A stretch of DNA of 39,681 nt from Actinomycetota bacterium (GTDB lineage: Bacteria; Actinomycetota; Actinomycetes; Actinomycetales; Microbacteriaceae): contig WLIA01000009.1 of assembly GCA_009702455.1 (NCBI GenBank), positions 1-39,681 on the forward strand. The letters are read 5' to 3'. The position numbers and the translations under genes were made by a program. The notes beneath the pieces were generated by a model, which saw only the letters and a program-made list of their open reading frames with translations, did not search any database and had not been told where the DNA came from. This document shows, in pieces, positions 9,049 through 17,475 of this stretch (position 1 is its first letter; the number at the start of each line of letters is the position of its first letter).

Positions 9049-9850
9049 CCAAGGCCAAGTTGCCGAGCATTCGGGAGGTTTCTCGCTCAGCCTAGGCAAC
9101 TTTGATGGCCCATTCGACCTGCTGCTTTCGCTGATTAGCAAGCACGAGCTCGACATCACCGAGATTTCACTCAGCAAGGTAACCGACGAATTCATTACCT
9201 ATCTCAAAACCCTCGACGATCACCAAGAACTCGAGCAAGCAAGTGAATTCTTGGTGGTTGCCGCCACGCTGCTAGATCTGAAGATTGCCGGGCTACTGCC
9301 GAAGGGCGAGTTGGTTAACCCCGAAGACGTAGCACTGCTCGAAGCACGCGATTTGCTGTTTGCTCGACTGCTGCAATACCGCGCGTTCAAAGACATCTCG
9401 GCTTGGTTCAGCGAAGCGTTCGCCCTCGAATCGACACGTTCGGCTCGAGATGTGCGCGTCGAAGACAGATTTAGAGAGCAAAAACCCGAGCTGGTTTGGA
9501 AAATGTCACTCGAAGATTTCGCCAAACTGGCAGAGGATGTGCTGACACCAAAGGCTATAGCCGGGGTTGGCTTCACTCACCTGCACGCACCACGCGTAAG
9601 CATTCGCGAGCAAGCCGCCGAAGTGGTGGCCATGTTGCGCGGCAGAACTAGCATCACGTTTCGCGAGGTCATAAGTTCGGTTCGCGATAGAGCAATTGTT
9701 GTTGCGCGTTTTCTTGCTGTGCTTGAGCTCTACCGTGTTTCGGCAATCAGTTTCGAGCAAGACAGCCCGCTTGGCGACTTGAACATTACCTGGCGAGCAA
9801 CCGGCTTCGACGATGAACAACTAGCTGCCTTGGGAGCAGATTATGAATGA
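9032..9850 (+). CDS. scpA: Segregation and condensation protein A
   Basis: The kleisin subunit of the SMC-ScpAB condensin. The 272 residues begin with a short leader, then the conserved N-terminal block LGNFDGPFDLLLSLI and the helix region EFLVVAATLLDLKIAGLLP. A winged-helix C-terminal end (ITFREVISS, VARFLAVLELYR) follows, as in all ScpA. GTG 9032 lies inside parA and the frame has no other start before the conserved block. Its 3' end overlaps scpB by 8 bp, so ScpA and ScpB are probably made in coupled fashion. No smc gene is in the window. Confidence 0.95.
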   Translation: MAAPGSQGQVAEHSGGFSLSLGNFDGPFDLLLSLISKHELDITEISLSKVTDEFITYLKTLDDHQELEQASEFLVVAATLLDLKIAGLLPKGELVNPEDVALLEARDLLFARLLQYRAFKDISAWFSEAFALESTRSARDVRVEDRFREQKPELVWKMSLEDFAKLAEDVLTPKAIAGVGFTHLHAPRVSIREQAAEVVAMLRGRTSITFREVISSVRDRAIVVARFLAVLELYRVSAISFEQDSPLGDLNITWRATGFDDEQLAALGADYE

Positions 9851-10499
9851 AAATACAGCGCCTGAAAATACAGTGCCTGAAGAGGCAGAGATTGACGAGA
9901 CCTTCGAGGTTGTAAACGCGCCAGAAGCAGAGGCTGCGATTGCCCTATCCGAGCAGGATCTGCGTGGAGCCGTTGAAGCAATCTTGATGATTACCGATTC
10001 TCCGGTGTCACTATTGGCGATTGCTGCTGCACTCGAAACGCCAGTGAACCGGGTAAGGGATGCCGTGCAGAGTCTGCAGGCCGACTACAACGGCGAATCT
10101 GGCCCTCAGCGCGGCTTCGAACTGCGCGAGGTCGGCGGCGGTTGGCGCATTTTTGTAAGACAAGATTTTGACTGGGCTGTTCGCATGTTCGTCGCAAACG
10201 AGAGCCCTTCGAAACTCTCGCAAGCCGCTCTCGAGACGCTGGCCGTAATTGCCTACAAGCAGCCGATCTCTAGGGGTCAGGTTGCTTCTATTCGCGCCGT
10301 GAACGTCGATTCGGTTGTCAAGACACTAATCAGTCGCGGGCTAATCACCGAACTGTTTACCGACAGCGAAACCGGCGCAATCAACTACGGAACAACTCCT
10401 TTGCTTCTAGAACTACTCGGCATCAACTCGCTTGAAGATCTGCCGATGATTAGCCCTTACCTTCCAGACGCAGATAGTGACTTCGATGCCAACCTCTAA
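9843..10499 (+). CDS. scpB: Segregation and condensation protein B
   Basis: The winged-helix dimer subunit of SMC-ScpAB. Length is 218 residues. An acidic N-terminal extension of about 35 residues (rich in Glu and Asn/Pro) precedes the first winged-helix, which starts at LRGAVEAILMITDSPVS. The conserved block LSQAALETLAVIAYKQPISR and the following SVVKTLISRGLI form the second winged-helix. ATG 9843 overlaps the scpA stop. The end overlaps rluB by about 14 bp. Confidence 0.95.
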   Translation: MNENTAPENTVPEEAEIDETFEVVNAPEAEAAIALSEQDLRGAVEAILMITDSPVSLLAIAAALETPVNRVRDAVQSLQADYNGESGPQRGFELREVGGGWRIFVRQDFDWAVRMFVANESPSKLSQAALETLAVIAYKQPISRGQVASIRAVNVDSVVKTLISRGLITELFTDSETGAINYGTTPLLLELLGINSLEDLPMISPYLPDADSDFDANL

Positions 10500-11331
10500 A
10501 TCAAAAGCAGAGAATTCAGAAGCAGAAAGCTCAGAGGCAGAGCAAGGCGTTCGCCTGCAGAAGGTCATGGCTGCGGCCGGGGTTGCTTCGCGCCGGGTTT
10601 GCGAAGACCTCATAGTTCGTGGGCAGGTCACCGTGAACGGCAAGCGAGTTACCGAGCTTGGCACTCGCGTAGATCCAGAAGTAGATCGCGTCACCGTGAG
10701 CGGAACGCCGATTCAGCTTGACGTCTCTAAGGTCTATCTCGCTCTCAACAAACCGGTTGGTGTTGTGAGCAGCATGGCCGACGAAAACGGCCGAGCCGAC
10801 CTAAGCCAGTTTGTTGAAGGCTACGAGCGGGTGTTCAACGTGGGCCGACTAGACGCCGAAACCAGTGGGCTGATCATTATGACCAACGACGGCGACCTGG
10901 CGCACAAGCTAGCACACCCAAAGTTCGGAGTCACAAAGACCTACGTCGTTCGAGTTCAGGGGGTTGTCGAGCCAGGCATCGTTCACAAACTGCTAAGCGG
11001 TTTCGAGCTCGAAGACGGTTTCATCAAGGCCGACAAGGCCAAGTTGGTGCAGGTATCGATAGGCGAGAGCCTTCTAGAAATAGAGTTGCACTCGGGTCGC
11101 AACCGAATCGTGCGCAGAATGTTCGATTTTCTGGGGCACCCGGTTCTCGGTTTGGTGCGCAAACAGTTTGGCTCAATTCAACTTGGGCCGCTAAAGGTCG
11201 GCAAGGTTCGCGAACTGAGCAAGGTTGAGATCGGCGCGCTTTTGAAGGCCGCCGAAGGAAAGTCAACTCGAACATCGCAAGCGGCTAAGCGAGCTCCGCA
11301 CGTTAATCCAGCAAAAGCAAGAGGAAAGTAG
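10486..11331 (+). CDS. rluB: Pseudouridine synthase of the RsuA/RluB family
   Basis: Isomerises a uridine in rRNA, probably 23S. After an acidic/Ser-rich leader of about 20 residues, an S4 domain (VRLQKVMAAAGVASRR) covers about 21-80. The RsuA catalytic domain has GRLDAETSGL with catalytic Asp123, and the later motif HSGRNRIVRRMF. A basic Lys/Arg tail ends the 281 residues. I chose ATG 10486; GTG 10477 (three codons upstream) is equally possible and neither has a clear ribosome site. The scpB-rluB pairing is widespread in Gram-positives. Confidence 0.92.
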   Translation: MPTSKSKAENSEAESSEAEQGVRLQKVMAAAGVASRRVCEDLIVRGQVTVNGKRVTELGTRVDPEVDRVTVSGTPIQLDVSKVYLALNKPVGVVSSMADENGRADLSQFVEGYERVFNVGRLDAETSGLIIMTNDGDLAHKLAHPKFGVTKTYVVRVQGVVEPGIVHKLLSGFELEDGFIKADKAKLVQVSIGESLLEIELHSGRNRIVRRMFDFLGHPVLGLVRKQFGSIQLGPLKVGKVRELSKVEIGALLKAAEGKSTRTSQAAKRAPHVNPAKARGK

Positions 11332-11334
11332 ACC

Positions 11335-11697
11335 ATGGCACTAAGGGCAATTCGCGGCGCAATTCAGCTCGAGACCGATGAGCGCGAGCACCTACTCAAG
11401 TCGACAGCCGAACTGCTATCGAAAGTTTTGCACGTGAACAACATAGACAGTTCATCGCTCGTCTCGATTCTCTTCACCGCGACACCAGACATCACCAGTG
11501 AGTTTCCGGCGCTAGCCGCTCGCGAGCTCGGACTCGGCGATGTTCCACTGATGTGTTTCGTCGAAATGGATGTGAAGCATTCGCTTGAGCGCGTCATCCG
11601 TGTGATGGTTTACGCAGACATCGAAACCAGTCGCCAAGAGATTCAGCACGTTTACCTTCGTGGCGCGACAGCATTGCGTTTGGATCTCGCCCAGTGA
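11335..11697 (+). CDS. aroH: Monofunctional chorismate mutase, AroH class
   Basis: Converts chorismate to prephenate for Tyr and Phe synthesis. The 120-residue protein matches the trimeric B. subtilis AroH family, not the all-helical AroQ type. Active-site positions are visible as Arg7 (ALRAIRGAI), Cys74 and Glu77 (MCFVEMDV), Arg89 (RVIRVMVY), Tyr107 (HVYLRGA) and Arg115. It lies 3 bp after rluB and overlaps tyrA by GTGA, so prephenate is made next to the gene for its next enzyme. No feedback domain is present. Confidence 0.93.
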   Translation: MALRAIRGAIQLETDEREHLLKSTAELLSKVLHVNNIDSSSLVSILFTATPDITSEFPALAARELGLGDVPLMCFVEMDVKHSLERVIRVMVYADIETSRQEIQHVYLRGATALRLDLAQ

Positions 11698-12776
11698 CTT
11701 CTCGCACCCAGGGTCAAGTTCGCATAGTAGGTGCCGGTCTTATCGGCACCAGCGTTGGCCTTGCCTTGAGCAAACTGGGTGTAGATGTGATTATCGAGGA
11801 TATTTCGCCGGCTGTGCAGTCACTTGCCATCGATTACGGTGCCGGTCGACAGCCAGCTTCAAGTGATGCCCCGAATTTGATTGTGGTCTGTGTTCCGCCA
11901 GATGTCACCGCGGTCGTCGTCGAGCAGGAATTGTTGAAGTTTCCGGCGGCTATCGTCACGGATGTCGCCAGCGTGAAGTCGGCAATTCTAGAAAAGCTGC
12001 GAGCGAACTCTGCAGACCTTGAGCGATACGTTGGCTCTCACCCGATGGCTGGGCGCGAGCGCGGCGGTGCAGCATCGGGTCGGGCCGACCTCTTTTTCGG
12101 TCGAGTTTGGGTGCTGACACCTTCTGACCAAAGTTCGAGCAGCGCAGTGCAGGCAATTGAGAATTTGGCCTTGGATCTCTCGGCATCGCCGATTCGCGTT
12201 TCAGCCGCAGAACATGACCGCGCTGTTGCCTATGTTTCTCACCTTCCGCAGTTGGTCGCCAGTCTTACCGCGGCAACTCTGGTTGACGCCTTCGACGAAG
12301 ATGTCGCTCTTGCGGGTCAGGGAGTGCGCGACACAACACGAATTGCGGCCAGCGACCCAAAACTTTGGATTCAGATTCTTGCGGCCAACGCACCCGAGGT
12401 TCGTTCGGTGTTGCGCAAACTTCAGGCAGATCTTGATTCGGTGGCCAAAGCGCTCGACGATCCGCAGGCAACCGGAGCACTAGCAACGCTGAACTCTTTG
12501 CTCGAGCGCGGAAATCTCGGTGTGGCCAAGCTGCCAGGCAAGCACGGCACGAAGGCAACGCGTTACTCGATAACAACCGTGATGATTGACGACAAGCCAG
12601 GTGAATTGGCTCGCTTGCTAAGCGAAATCGGCGAAATCGGCGTGAACCTCGAGGAAATTAAACTGGAGCATTCACCGAGCAGCCCGGTCGGTTTGGTCGA
12701 ACTATCGGTGCTTCCAGATGCTGAGTCGAATCTGGTTTCTGCGCTAACCCAACGCGGTTGGAAGTTGGTGGGCTAG
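11694..12776 (+). CDS. tyrA: Prephenate dehydrogenase with C-terminal ACT domain
   Basis: Oxidatively decarboxylates prephenate toward 4-hydroxyphenylpyruvate in tyrosine synthesis. The dinucleotide-binding loop GAGLIGTS is at about residues 13-20. The middle block has SHPMAGRERGG and the AEHDRAVAYVSHLPQ helix with the conserved active-site His. Residues from about 286 to 360 form an ACT domain (ITTVMIDDKPGELARLL), which suggests feedback control by tyrosine or another amino acid. The GTG start overlaps aroH. The last base of its TAG is the first base of the cmk GTG. Confidence 0.93.
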   Translation: MTSRTQGQVRIVGAGLIGTSVGLALSKLGVDVIIEDISPAVQSLAIDYGAGRQPASSDAPNLIVVCVPPDVTAVVVEQELLKFPAAIVTDVASVKSAILEKLRANSADLERYVGSHPMAGRERGGAASGRADLFFGRVWVLTPSDQSSSSAVQAIENLALDLSASPIRVSAAEHDRAVAYVSHLPQLVASLTAATLVDAFDEDVALAGQGVRDTTRIAASDPKLWIQILAANAPEVRSVLRKLQADLDSVAKALDDPQATGALATLNSLLERGNLGVAKLPGKHGTKATRYSITTVMIDDKPGELARLLSEIGEIGVNLEEIKLEHSPSSPVGLVELSVLPDAESNLVSALTQRGWKLVG

Positions 12777-13447
12777 TGAGCAAGGTAATCGTTGCAATCG
12801 ATGGCCCTGCCGGTTCTGGTAAGTCAAGCGTGAGCAAACAGGTGGCTCGCGAATTTGGCTTTGCCTACCTAGACACCGGCGCTGCATACAGAGCGCTAGC
12901 TTGGGCGACACTGAACGGCCTGAGTTTCGAGAGGCTGGCTGCCAACGACTTCGAAACTGATTTTGAATATTCGATTTCGACTGATCCTGACAATTTTTGG
13001 GTGCGGGTTGGAGAGCACGATGTCACCGAGGCGATTCGCACATCGCTGATTTCTGAAACCGTGAGTTCGGTGGCCGCGCTTTCGCACGTGCGCGATTTCA
13101 TGAAGCGACTCACCAAGAAAATCGTTGACGAGTGCCCGTATGACGGCGCAATTGTCGAAGGTCGAGATATCACCACCGTGGTCTTTCCCGATGCCCAAAG
13201 CAGGCTTCTGCTAACGGCGTCAGAGGAGGTACGATTGCAAAGAAGGTCTAAAGAGCTTTCGGCAGACTCGGCTAGCGCTGTTGTCAATCAGGTCTCGAAG
13301 CGAGACGAAACCGACTCAAAGATCGTTGACTTCATGAATGCTGCTGTCGGAGTGACGCTAATTGATTCTTCGAACCTAGATTTTGATCAAACCGTTTCGG
13401 TCATGATTGCCCAAATTAAAGCTGACCTGAAAGCGAGCGCTCAATGA
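12776..13447 (+). CDS. cmk: (d)CMP kinase
   Basis: Phosphorylates CMP and dCMP. Length is 223 residues, normal for the family. The P-loop GPAGSGKS is at residues 10-17, followed by [10 protein letters not shown] and later [15 protein letters not shown] with the conserved GRD motif. GTG 12776 shares its G with the tyrA stop codon; a longer open frame would add six residues from inside tyrA. The C-terminal end overlaps der by ATGA. The tyrA-cmk-der order is conserved in actinobacteria. Confidence 0.95.
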   Translation: MSKVIVAIDGPAGSGKSSVSKQVAREFGFAYLDTGAAYRALAWATLNGLSFERLAANDFETDFEYSISTDPDNFWVRVGEHDVTEAIRTSLISETVSSVAALSHVRDFMKRLTKKIVDECPYDGAIVEGRDITTVVFPDAQSRLLLTASEEVRLQRRSKELSADSASAVVNQVSKRDETDSKIVDFMNAAVGVTLIDSSNLDFDQTVSVMIAQIKADLKASAQ

Positions 13448-14949
13448 ACGACGACTTCGAATATGAGCCAATTGCTCCCGAGTTTTTAGAGAAGCTTCGC
13501 GAGGTCTCAGACCAAGACGCCGAAACTAAAGCCAAGGCCATGCGCATGGGCCTAGAGGAGTATGACCTCGATCCCGAAGACCTAGATGTATTGGCTACCG
13601 AACTGGGTTTCGAAGACGAACCCCTATATCTTCCGGCGCTGCCGGTGCTTGCAATCGTGGGTCGGCCGAACGTTGGCAAGTCTGCCCTCGTGAACCGCAT
13701 TCTTGGCCGTCGCGAGGCTGTTGTCGAAGACAAGCCAGGAGTAACCCGCGACCGAGTTTCTTATAAGGCCGAGTGGAACGACCGAAAGTTCACCCTGGTC
13801 GACACCGGCGGGTGGGAGCCAGACGCCAAGGGAATTGACAAGTCGGTCGCCATCCAGGCTGAGATTGCAATTGAGCTAGCCGATGCCGTGATTTTTGTTG
13901 TCGACGCGATGGTCGGCGCGACCTCTAGCGACGAACGAGTCGTACCGATGCTTCGCAAGAGCGGCAAGCCAGTAATTCTGGTGGCTAACAAGATTGATGA
14001 TTTGAAGCAAGAGCCAGAGGCAGCAGCTCTCTGGTCGCTCGGGCTCGGCGAGCCGTTTCCGGTTTCTGCGGTTCACGGCCGAGGCGTGGCAGATATGCTC
14101 GACGCCGCCATGAAAGTTCTGCCAGAAGTTTCTGCGGTCGCAAAGCAAGAATTTGGTGGGCCGAGAAGGGTCGCCATTATTGGTCGGCCGAACGTTGGCA
14201 AGTCTTCGCTCTTAAACAAGGCTGTTGGTTCTGAGCGTGCGGTTGTAAACGATTTAGCCGGCACAACGCGCGATCCGATTGACGAGCAGGTTGAACTCGG
14301 CGGGCGCATCTGGCGCTTTGTTGACACTGCCGGCATTCGACGCCGGGTGCACTTGGCTCAGGGCGCAGACTTCTATGCGAGCTTGAGAACAGCAGCCGCA
14401 CTAGAGCGAGCAGAGGTAGCGGTTGTGCTCTTCGATGTCACTCAACCGATTAGCGAAGCCGACATTCGAATTGTCGATATGGCACTCGAGTCAGGTCGAG
14501 CACTTGTTTTGGCATTCAACAAGTGGGACGAGCTCGACGACGAACGTCGCAAGTATCTTGAGCGCGAAATTGAACAAGATCTAGCTCACGTCGACTGGGC
14601 GCCGCGCGTAAACATCTCTGCTAAAACCGGTAGGCACCTCGAGAAGTTGGTTCCAGCTCTTGAGGTCGCACTCGACGGTTGGGACACCCGAGTGGCAACC
14701 GGCAAATTCAATGCGTTTCTGCAAGAACTCACGATGGCGAATCCGCATCCGGTTCGCGGCGGAAAACAGCCGAGAATTCTTTACGGCAGCCAGGTTTCAA
14801 GTCGGCCACCGAAATTCGTTTTGTTTAGCACGGGCTTCTTAGACCCCGGCTATCGCAGATTCATTCAGCGCAGACTTCGCGAAACCTACGGTTTCGAGGG
14901 AAGTCCGATTGAGGTTGCCATGCGAATTCGCGAGAAGCGAAAGCGATAA
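13444..14949 (+). CDS. der: Ribosome biogenesis GTPase Der (EngA)
   Basis: A tandem GTPase needed for maturation of the large ribosomal subunit. The 501 residues include an N-terminal acidic extension of about 65 residues. G domain 1 has G1 GRPNVGKS at 73-80, then DTGGWEP and NKIDD. G domain 2 has the same G1 at 247-254, then DTAGIRRR and NKWDE. A C-terminal KH-like domain follows. Both P-loops and switch motifs are intact. The two P-loops are encoded by an identical 24-nt stretch. The TAA stop may also be part of the tRNA promoter. Confidence 0.96.
   Translation: MNDDFEYEPIAPEFLEKLREVSDQDAETKAKAMRMGLEEYDLDPEDLDVLATELGFEDEPLYLPALPVLAIVGRPNVGKSALVNRILGRREAVVEDKPGVTRDRVSYKAEWNDRKFTLVDTGGWEPDAKGIDKSVAIQAEIAIELADAVIFVVDAMVGATSSDERVVPMLRKSGKPVILVANKIDDLKQEPEAAALWSLGLGEPFPVSAVHGRGVADMLDAAMKVLPEVSAVAKQEFGGPRRVAIIGRPNVGKSSLLNKAVGSERAVVNDLAGTTRDPIDEQVELGGRIWRFVDTAGIRRRVHLAQGADFYASLRTAAALERAEVAVVLFDVTQPISEADIRIVDMALESGRALVLAFNKWDELDDERRKYLEREIEQDLAHVDWAPRVNISAKTGRHLEKLVPALEVALDGWDTRVATGKFNAFLQELTMANPHPVRGGKQPRILYGSQVSSRPPKFVLFSTGFLDPGYRRFIQRRLRETYGFEGSPIEVAMRIREKRKR
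13660..13683 (+). repeat. 24-nt perfect direct repeat in der, copy 1 (G1 of GTPase domain 1)
   Basis: Identical at all 24 positions to 14182-14205, 522 bp downstream and in the same reading frame. It encodes GRPNVGKS in both GTPase domains. Synonymous sites are also identical, unlike the surrounding G domains. Confidence 0.9.
14182..14205 (+). repeat. 24-nt perfect direct repeat in der, copy 2 (G1 of GTPase domain 2)
   Basis: Second copy of the repeat at 13660-13683. The bases on either side differ between the two copies. Confidence 0.9.
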
Positions 14950-14952
14950 ACT
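14947..14952 (+). promoter_or_regulatory. Candidate -10 (TAAACT) for tRNA-Pro overlapping the der stop codon
   Basis: TAAACT begins with the TAA stop of der and lies 12 nt before the mature tRNA 5' end. The same hexamer occurs before pyrG and before the MinD-like gene at 22133. No clear -35 is visible in the der coding end. Confidence 0.4.
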
Positions 14953-14964
14953 CCAAGAGATAAA

Positions 14965-15038
14965 CGGGCTATAGCGCAGCTTGGTAGCGCACTTGTCTGG
15001 GGGACAAGGGGTCGTGGGTTCAAATCCCGCTAGCCCGA
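14965..15038 (+). tRNA. tRNA-Pro, anticodon GGG
   Basis: The 74-nt cloverleaf has acceptor arms CGGGCTA and TAGCCCG pairing fully. The D-stem is GCGC/GCGC with an AGCTTGGTA loop. The anticodon stem is CTTGT/ACAAG around loop CTGGGGG, giving anticodon GGG (reads CCC and CCT). The T-stem is GTGGG/CCCGC, with one G-C/T-G set closed around TTCAAAT. The discriminator base is A and no CCA is encoded. It sits between der and the phosphatidyltransferase. Confidence 0.95.
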
Positions 15039-15054
15039 CTAGAGAAAGGAAATC

Positions 15055-15642
15055 ATGAGCATCTGGCAGCAGCTCGGCACGGTTCCCAACTTGCTCAGTC
15101 TCTTGCGCCTCGCGCTTGTGCCGGTATTTCTTGTTCTCATTCTCAACGGTCGCAACCTCGAGGCGATTATCGTTTTGGCAATCGCTAGTATCACCGACTA
15201 CCTCGACGGTTACTTCGCCAGAAAACTAAAGCAAGAGACTCGTCTTGGGCAGTTGCTCGACCCGGCGGCAGATCGGCTCTACATTTTCGCAACCCTGATC
15301 GGTCTAGCAATCGTCGGTTACATTCCGCTCTGGCTAACGATTGTGGTTATCGCCCGCGATCTGATTCTGCTTTTCACCTACCCAATTCTCGCCAGTCGCG
15401 GCTATGGGCCGCTTCCGGTTCACTACCTCGGTAAGGCCGGCACCTTCGCTTTGCTTTACTCGTTTCCGCTGCTTCTTATCGCGGCGGCTTTTCCAGATAT
15501 CTCGCTTTTCGTTTTGCCGGTGGCTTGGGCATTTGCCCTATGGGGCATCGGACTTTACTGGTGGGCGGGGTTTGTCTATCTGGCTCAAGTTCGATCAGTG
15601 GTGAAATCGAGCTCCGCCGATTCGGCTAGGCTTGGCGACTGA
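15055..15642 (+). CDS. CDP-alcohol phosphatidyltransferase (PgsA-like membrane enzyme)
   Basis: Joins a CDP-diacylglycerol lipid to an alcohol acceptor in the membrane. The 195 residues show the full metal-binding signature DxxDGxxAR...GxxxDxxxD as Asp48, Asp51, Gly52, Ala55, Arg56, Gly65, Asp69 and Asp73. About five to six hydrophobic segments follow (for example LVPVFLVLIL and IGLAIVGYIPLWLTIVV). AAAGGAA precedes ATG 15055. Its place before the FHA/MerR cluster matches Rv1822 (pgsA2). The acceptor could be glycerol phosphate or another alcohol; the sequence alone does not decide. Confidence 0.88.
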   Translation: MSIWQQLGTVPNLLSLLRLALVPVFLVLILNGRNLEAIIVLAIASITDYLDGYFARKLKQETRLGQLLDPAADRLYIFATLIGLAIVGYIPLWLTIVVIARDLILLFTYPILASRGYGPLPVHYLGKAGTFALLYSFPLLLIAAAFPDISLFVLPVAWAFALWGIGLYWWAGFVYLAQVRSVVKSSSADSARLGD

Positions 15643-15649
15643 GGTAACC

Positions 15650-16090
15650 ATGGAATTTCAAGAATCTGAGCCAAGCGGCAAGTCGAACGACTCAACCGAG
15701 CGCTTCAACGATGACCTGCTCTCGCAAGACTCGCAAGGTTTGAATTCAGAAGAGCGCGATGCGGTCGAGGCGTTGCCTTCTGCCAGTGCGCTGCTGATTG
15801 TTCAGCGTGGCCCAAACGAGGGTGCCCGATTCTTGCTAGACCAAGACCTCACTACCGTTGGTCGTCACCCGAACGCAGATATCTTCTTGGATGACGTTAC
15901 GGTTTCTAGACGTCACGCAGAGTTTCGTCGCAGCGGAAATCAGTTTCTGGTCGAGGATTTGGCATCGTTGAACGGCACCTACTTCGATGGCGTTAGAATC
16001 GAGTCTGCGCTTCTAGATGATGGCGCTGAAGTTCAAATCGGTAAATTCAAGTTCACATTCTTTGCATCAAGAGCAGATTTAGGAGAGTAG
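15650..16090 (+). CDS. garA: GarA/OdhI-like FHA-domain protein
   Basis: A small phosphopeptide-binding regulator. In mycobacteria and corynebacteria it inhibits 2-oxoglutarate dehydrogenase and redirects nitrogen metabolism according to its phosphorylation. The 146 residues have a disordered acidic N-terminus (1-45) and an FHA domain (about 48-140) with the phosphothreonine-binding residues Arg72, Ser86, His89 and Asn108 (VGRHP, SRRH, LNGT). ATG 15650 follows a perfectly spaced GAGGT; an upstream TTG at 15632 lies inside the previous gene and is unlikely. The neighbouring ftsR gene matches Rv1827-Rv1828. The usual ETTS phosphosite is not visible in the N-terminal tail. Confidence 0.88.
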   Translation: MEFQESEPSGKSNDSTERFNDDLLSQDSQGLNSEERDAVEALPSASALLIVQRGPNEGARFLLDQDLTTVGRHPNADIFLDDVTVSRRHAEFRRSGNQFLVEDLASLNGTYFDGVRIESALLDDGAEVQIGKFKFTFFASRADLGE

Positions 16091-16094
16091 ACAA

Positions 16095-16796
16095 ATGGTT
16101 GAACCTACTCCAATTTCTCAGGCAAGGTCTAGCAAGCTCGTAACAATCGGCCAGGTGCTTTCTTTGCTCACACCTGAGTTTCCAGAACTCACCCAGTCGA
16201 AACTTCGTTTTCTTGAAGACAACGGATTGGTCACTCCGCAGAGAACCGATTCGGGATATCGCAAGTTCAATGAGTCTGATGTCGAACGTCTGCGTTTGAT
16301 TTTGGAGTTGCAGCGCGATCGCTATCTTCCGCTCAAGGTAATCGGTCAATTCCTCGCAGATCTAGATGCTGGAAAGTCGGTAGCACTGCCGGGAGATGAC
16401 TCAAAAAACAGTCGTCACTCTCGAGTTATCACATCGAAAAATGTGACGAAAATAGAACTTATTGCAGAAACCTCAATCACTGACGCGCTGATTGCAGAAG
16501 CGCAGTCTGTCGGATTGATATCTCAGGAGCCGTTCAACGCGAGCACAATTGAAATCGCGCGCTCAATTATGAAACTCAATCGCGGCTTCGGCATAACTCC
16601 GCGCCACCTAAGAGGCGTGAAGACTGCAGCAGACCGCGAAATCGGCATAATCGAGGGTGTCGTTGCTCCGGTTTTGGCGAAAAAAGAGCCGGCAAGCAGA
16701 TCAAAGGCTGCACATTTTGCTGAAGAGTTGCAGAGTCACTTTGCAAACATCCGTGAAGAGTTGATTCGCTCAGCCATCGCAAAAATCGACGACTAA
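16095..16796 (+). CDS. ftsR: MerR-family regulator, FtsR-like
   Basis: A DNA-binding regulator of 233 residues. A MerR winged helix-turn-helix covers about 16-85 (TIGQVLSLLTPEF, LRFLEDNGLVTPQRT, GYRKFNESDVERLRLIL). A longer helical C-terminal domain follows with no obvious Cys-rich metal site. Immediate linkage to the FHA gene (4 bp) matches Rv1828 and corynebacterial FtsR, which activates ftsZ transcription. AGGAGAG precedes ATG 16095. The target genes here are inferred from the family. Confidence 0.85.
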   Translation: MVEPTPISQARSSKLVTIGQVLSLLTPEFPELTQSKLRFLEDNGLVTPQRTDSGYRKFNESDVERLRLILELQRDRYLPLKVIGQFLADLDAGKSVALPGDDSKNSRHSRVITSKNVTKIELIAETSITDALIAEAQSVGLISQEPFNASTIEIARSIMKLNRGFGITPRHLRGVKTAADREIGIIEGVVAPVLAKKEPASRSKAAHFAEELQSHFANIREELIRSAIAKIDD

Positions 16797-16920
16797 TTCG
16801 CTAGATTACTGGGCTCTGCGTGCGACACGCCGAGCGATTAAATTAACGCTTCGAAAACTGTTATTCAAGGAAAGATTGCACTAGAACTTAAACCTGTAGT
16901 TGAACCTGAAGGGAGCCCAA

Positions 16921-17475
16921 TTGATTCCAATCAATGACTCTGGCGCGCCTGAAAACGACTACTCGCAAGACATGCTTTTCACCGACGGCAGTCCATCTAT
17001 GGATCCAAAACTTGGCTACAGGGGTATTTCAGCCGCAGCCGCAGCCGGAATCAGCTACCGCCAACTCGACTACTGGGACAGAACTGCTCTCGTGCAGCCA
17101 AGCGTTAGGGGAGCGGCCGGTTCGGGTTCGCAGCGACTTTACGCATTCCGCGACATTCTGGTCTTGAAACTGGTCAAGCGACTTCTAGACACCGGTGTCT
17201 CTCTTCAGCAAATTCGAATCGCCGTCGAACAGCTTCGCGCCTCTGGCATCAATGACCTAGCGAGAACCACGCTCATGTCTGACGGAGCCAGGGTTTACCT
17301 TTGCACCACAGAAGACGAGGTTATCGACCTGCTCGGCCGCGGTCAGGGTGTCTTTGGCATCGCGGTTGGAAAAGTGCTTCGCGAAGTCGAAGCCAGCTTG
17401 GTAAACATCAAGGCGAACCACATCGATGAGTTTGATGAACTATCAGCTCGCCGTGCAAGCAAAAAAGCTGTTTAG
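16921..17475 (+). CDS. Second MerR-family regulator (Rv1830-like)
   Basis: A predicted transcription regulator of 184 residues. After about 35 acidic, disordered residues comes a MerR-type winged helix (YRGISAAAAAGISYRQLDYWDRT) and the dimer helix region. I chose TTG 16921 because GAAGGGAG lies 6 bases upstream. TTG 16900 in the same frame would place that ribosome site inside the gene. Rv1830, the likely counterpart, follows garA and the FtsR-like gene with one gene between; that nuclease-like gene is absent here. Its TAG stop overlaps the stop of the convergent gene in TTAG. Confidence 0.82.
   Translation: MIPINDSGAPENDYSQDMLFTDGSPSMDPKLGYRGISAAAAAGISYRQLDYWDRTALVQPSVRGAAGSGSQRLYAFRDILVLKLVKRLLDTGVSLQQIRIAVEQLRASGINDLARTTLMSDGARVYLCTTEDEVIDLLGRGQGVFGIAVGKVLREVEASLVNIKANHIDEFDELSARRASKKAV

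Noticed and set aside
15632-15649. TTG start for the FHA protein
   Set aside because: ATG 15650 has an ideal GAGGT site; the TTG lies inside the previous gene.
16816-16830. GCGTG-CGA-CACGC stem after ftsR as a terminator
   Set aside because: Short stem and no T-run.
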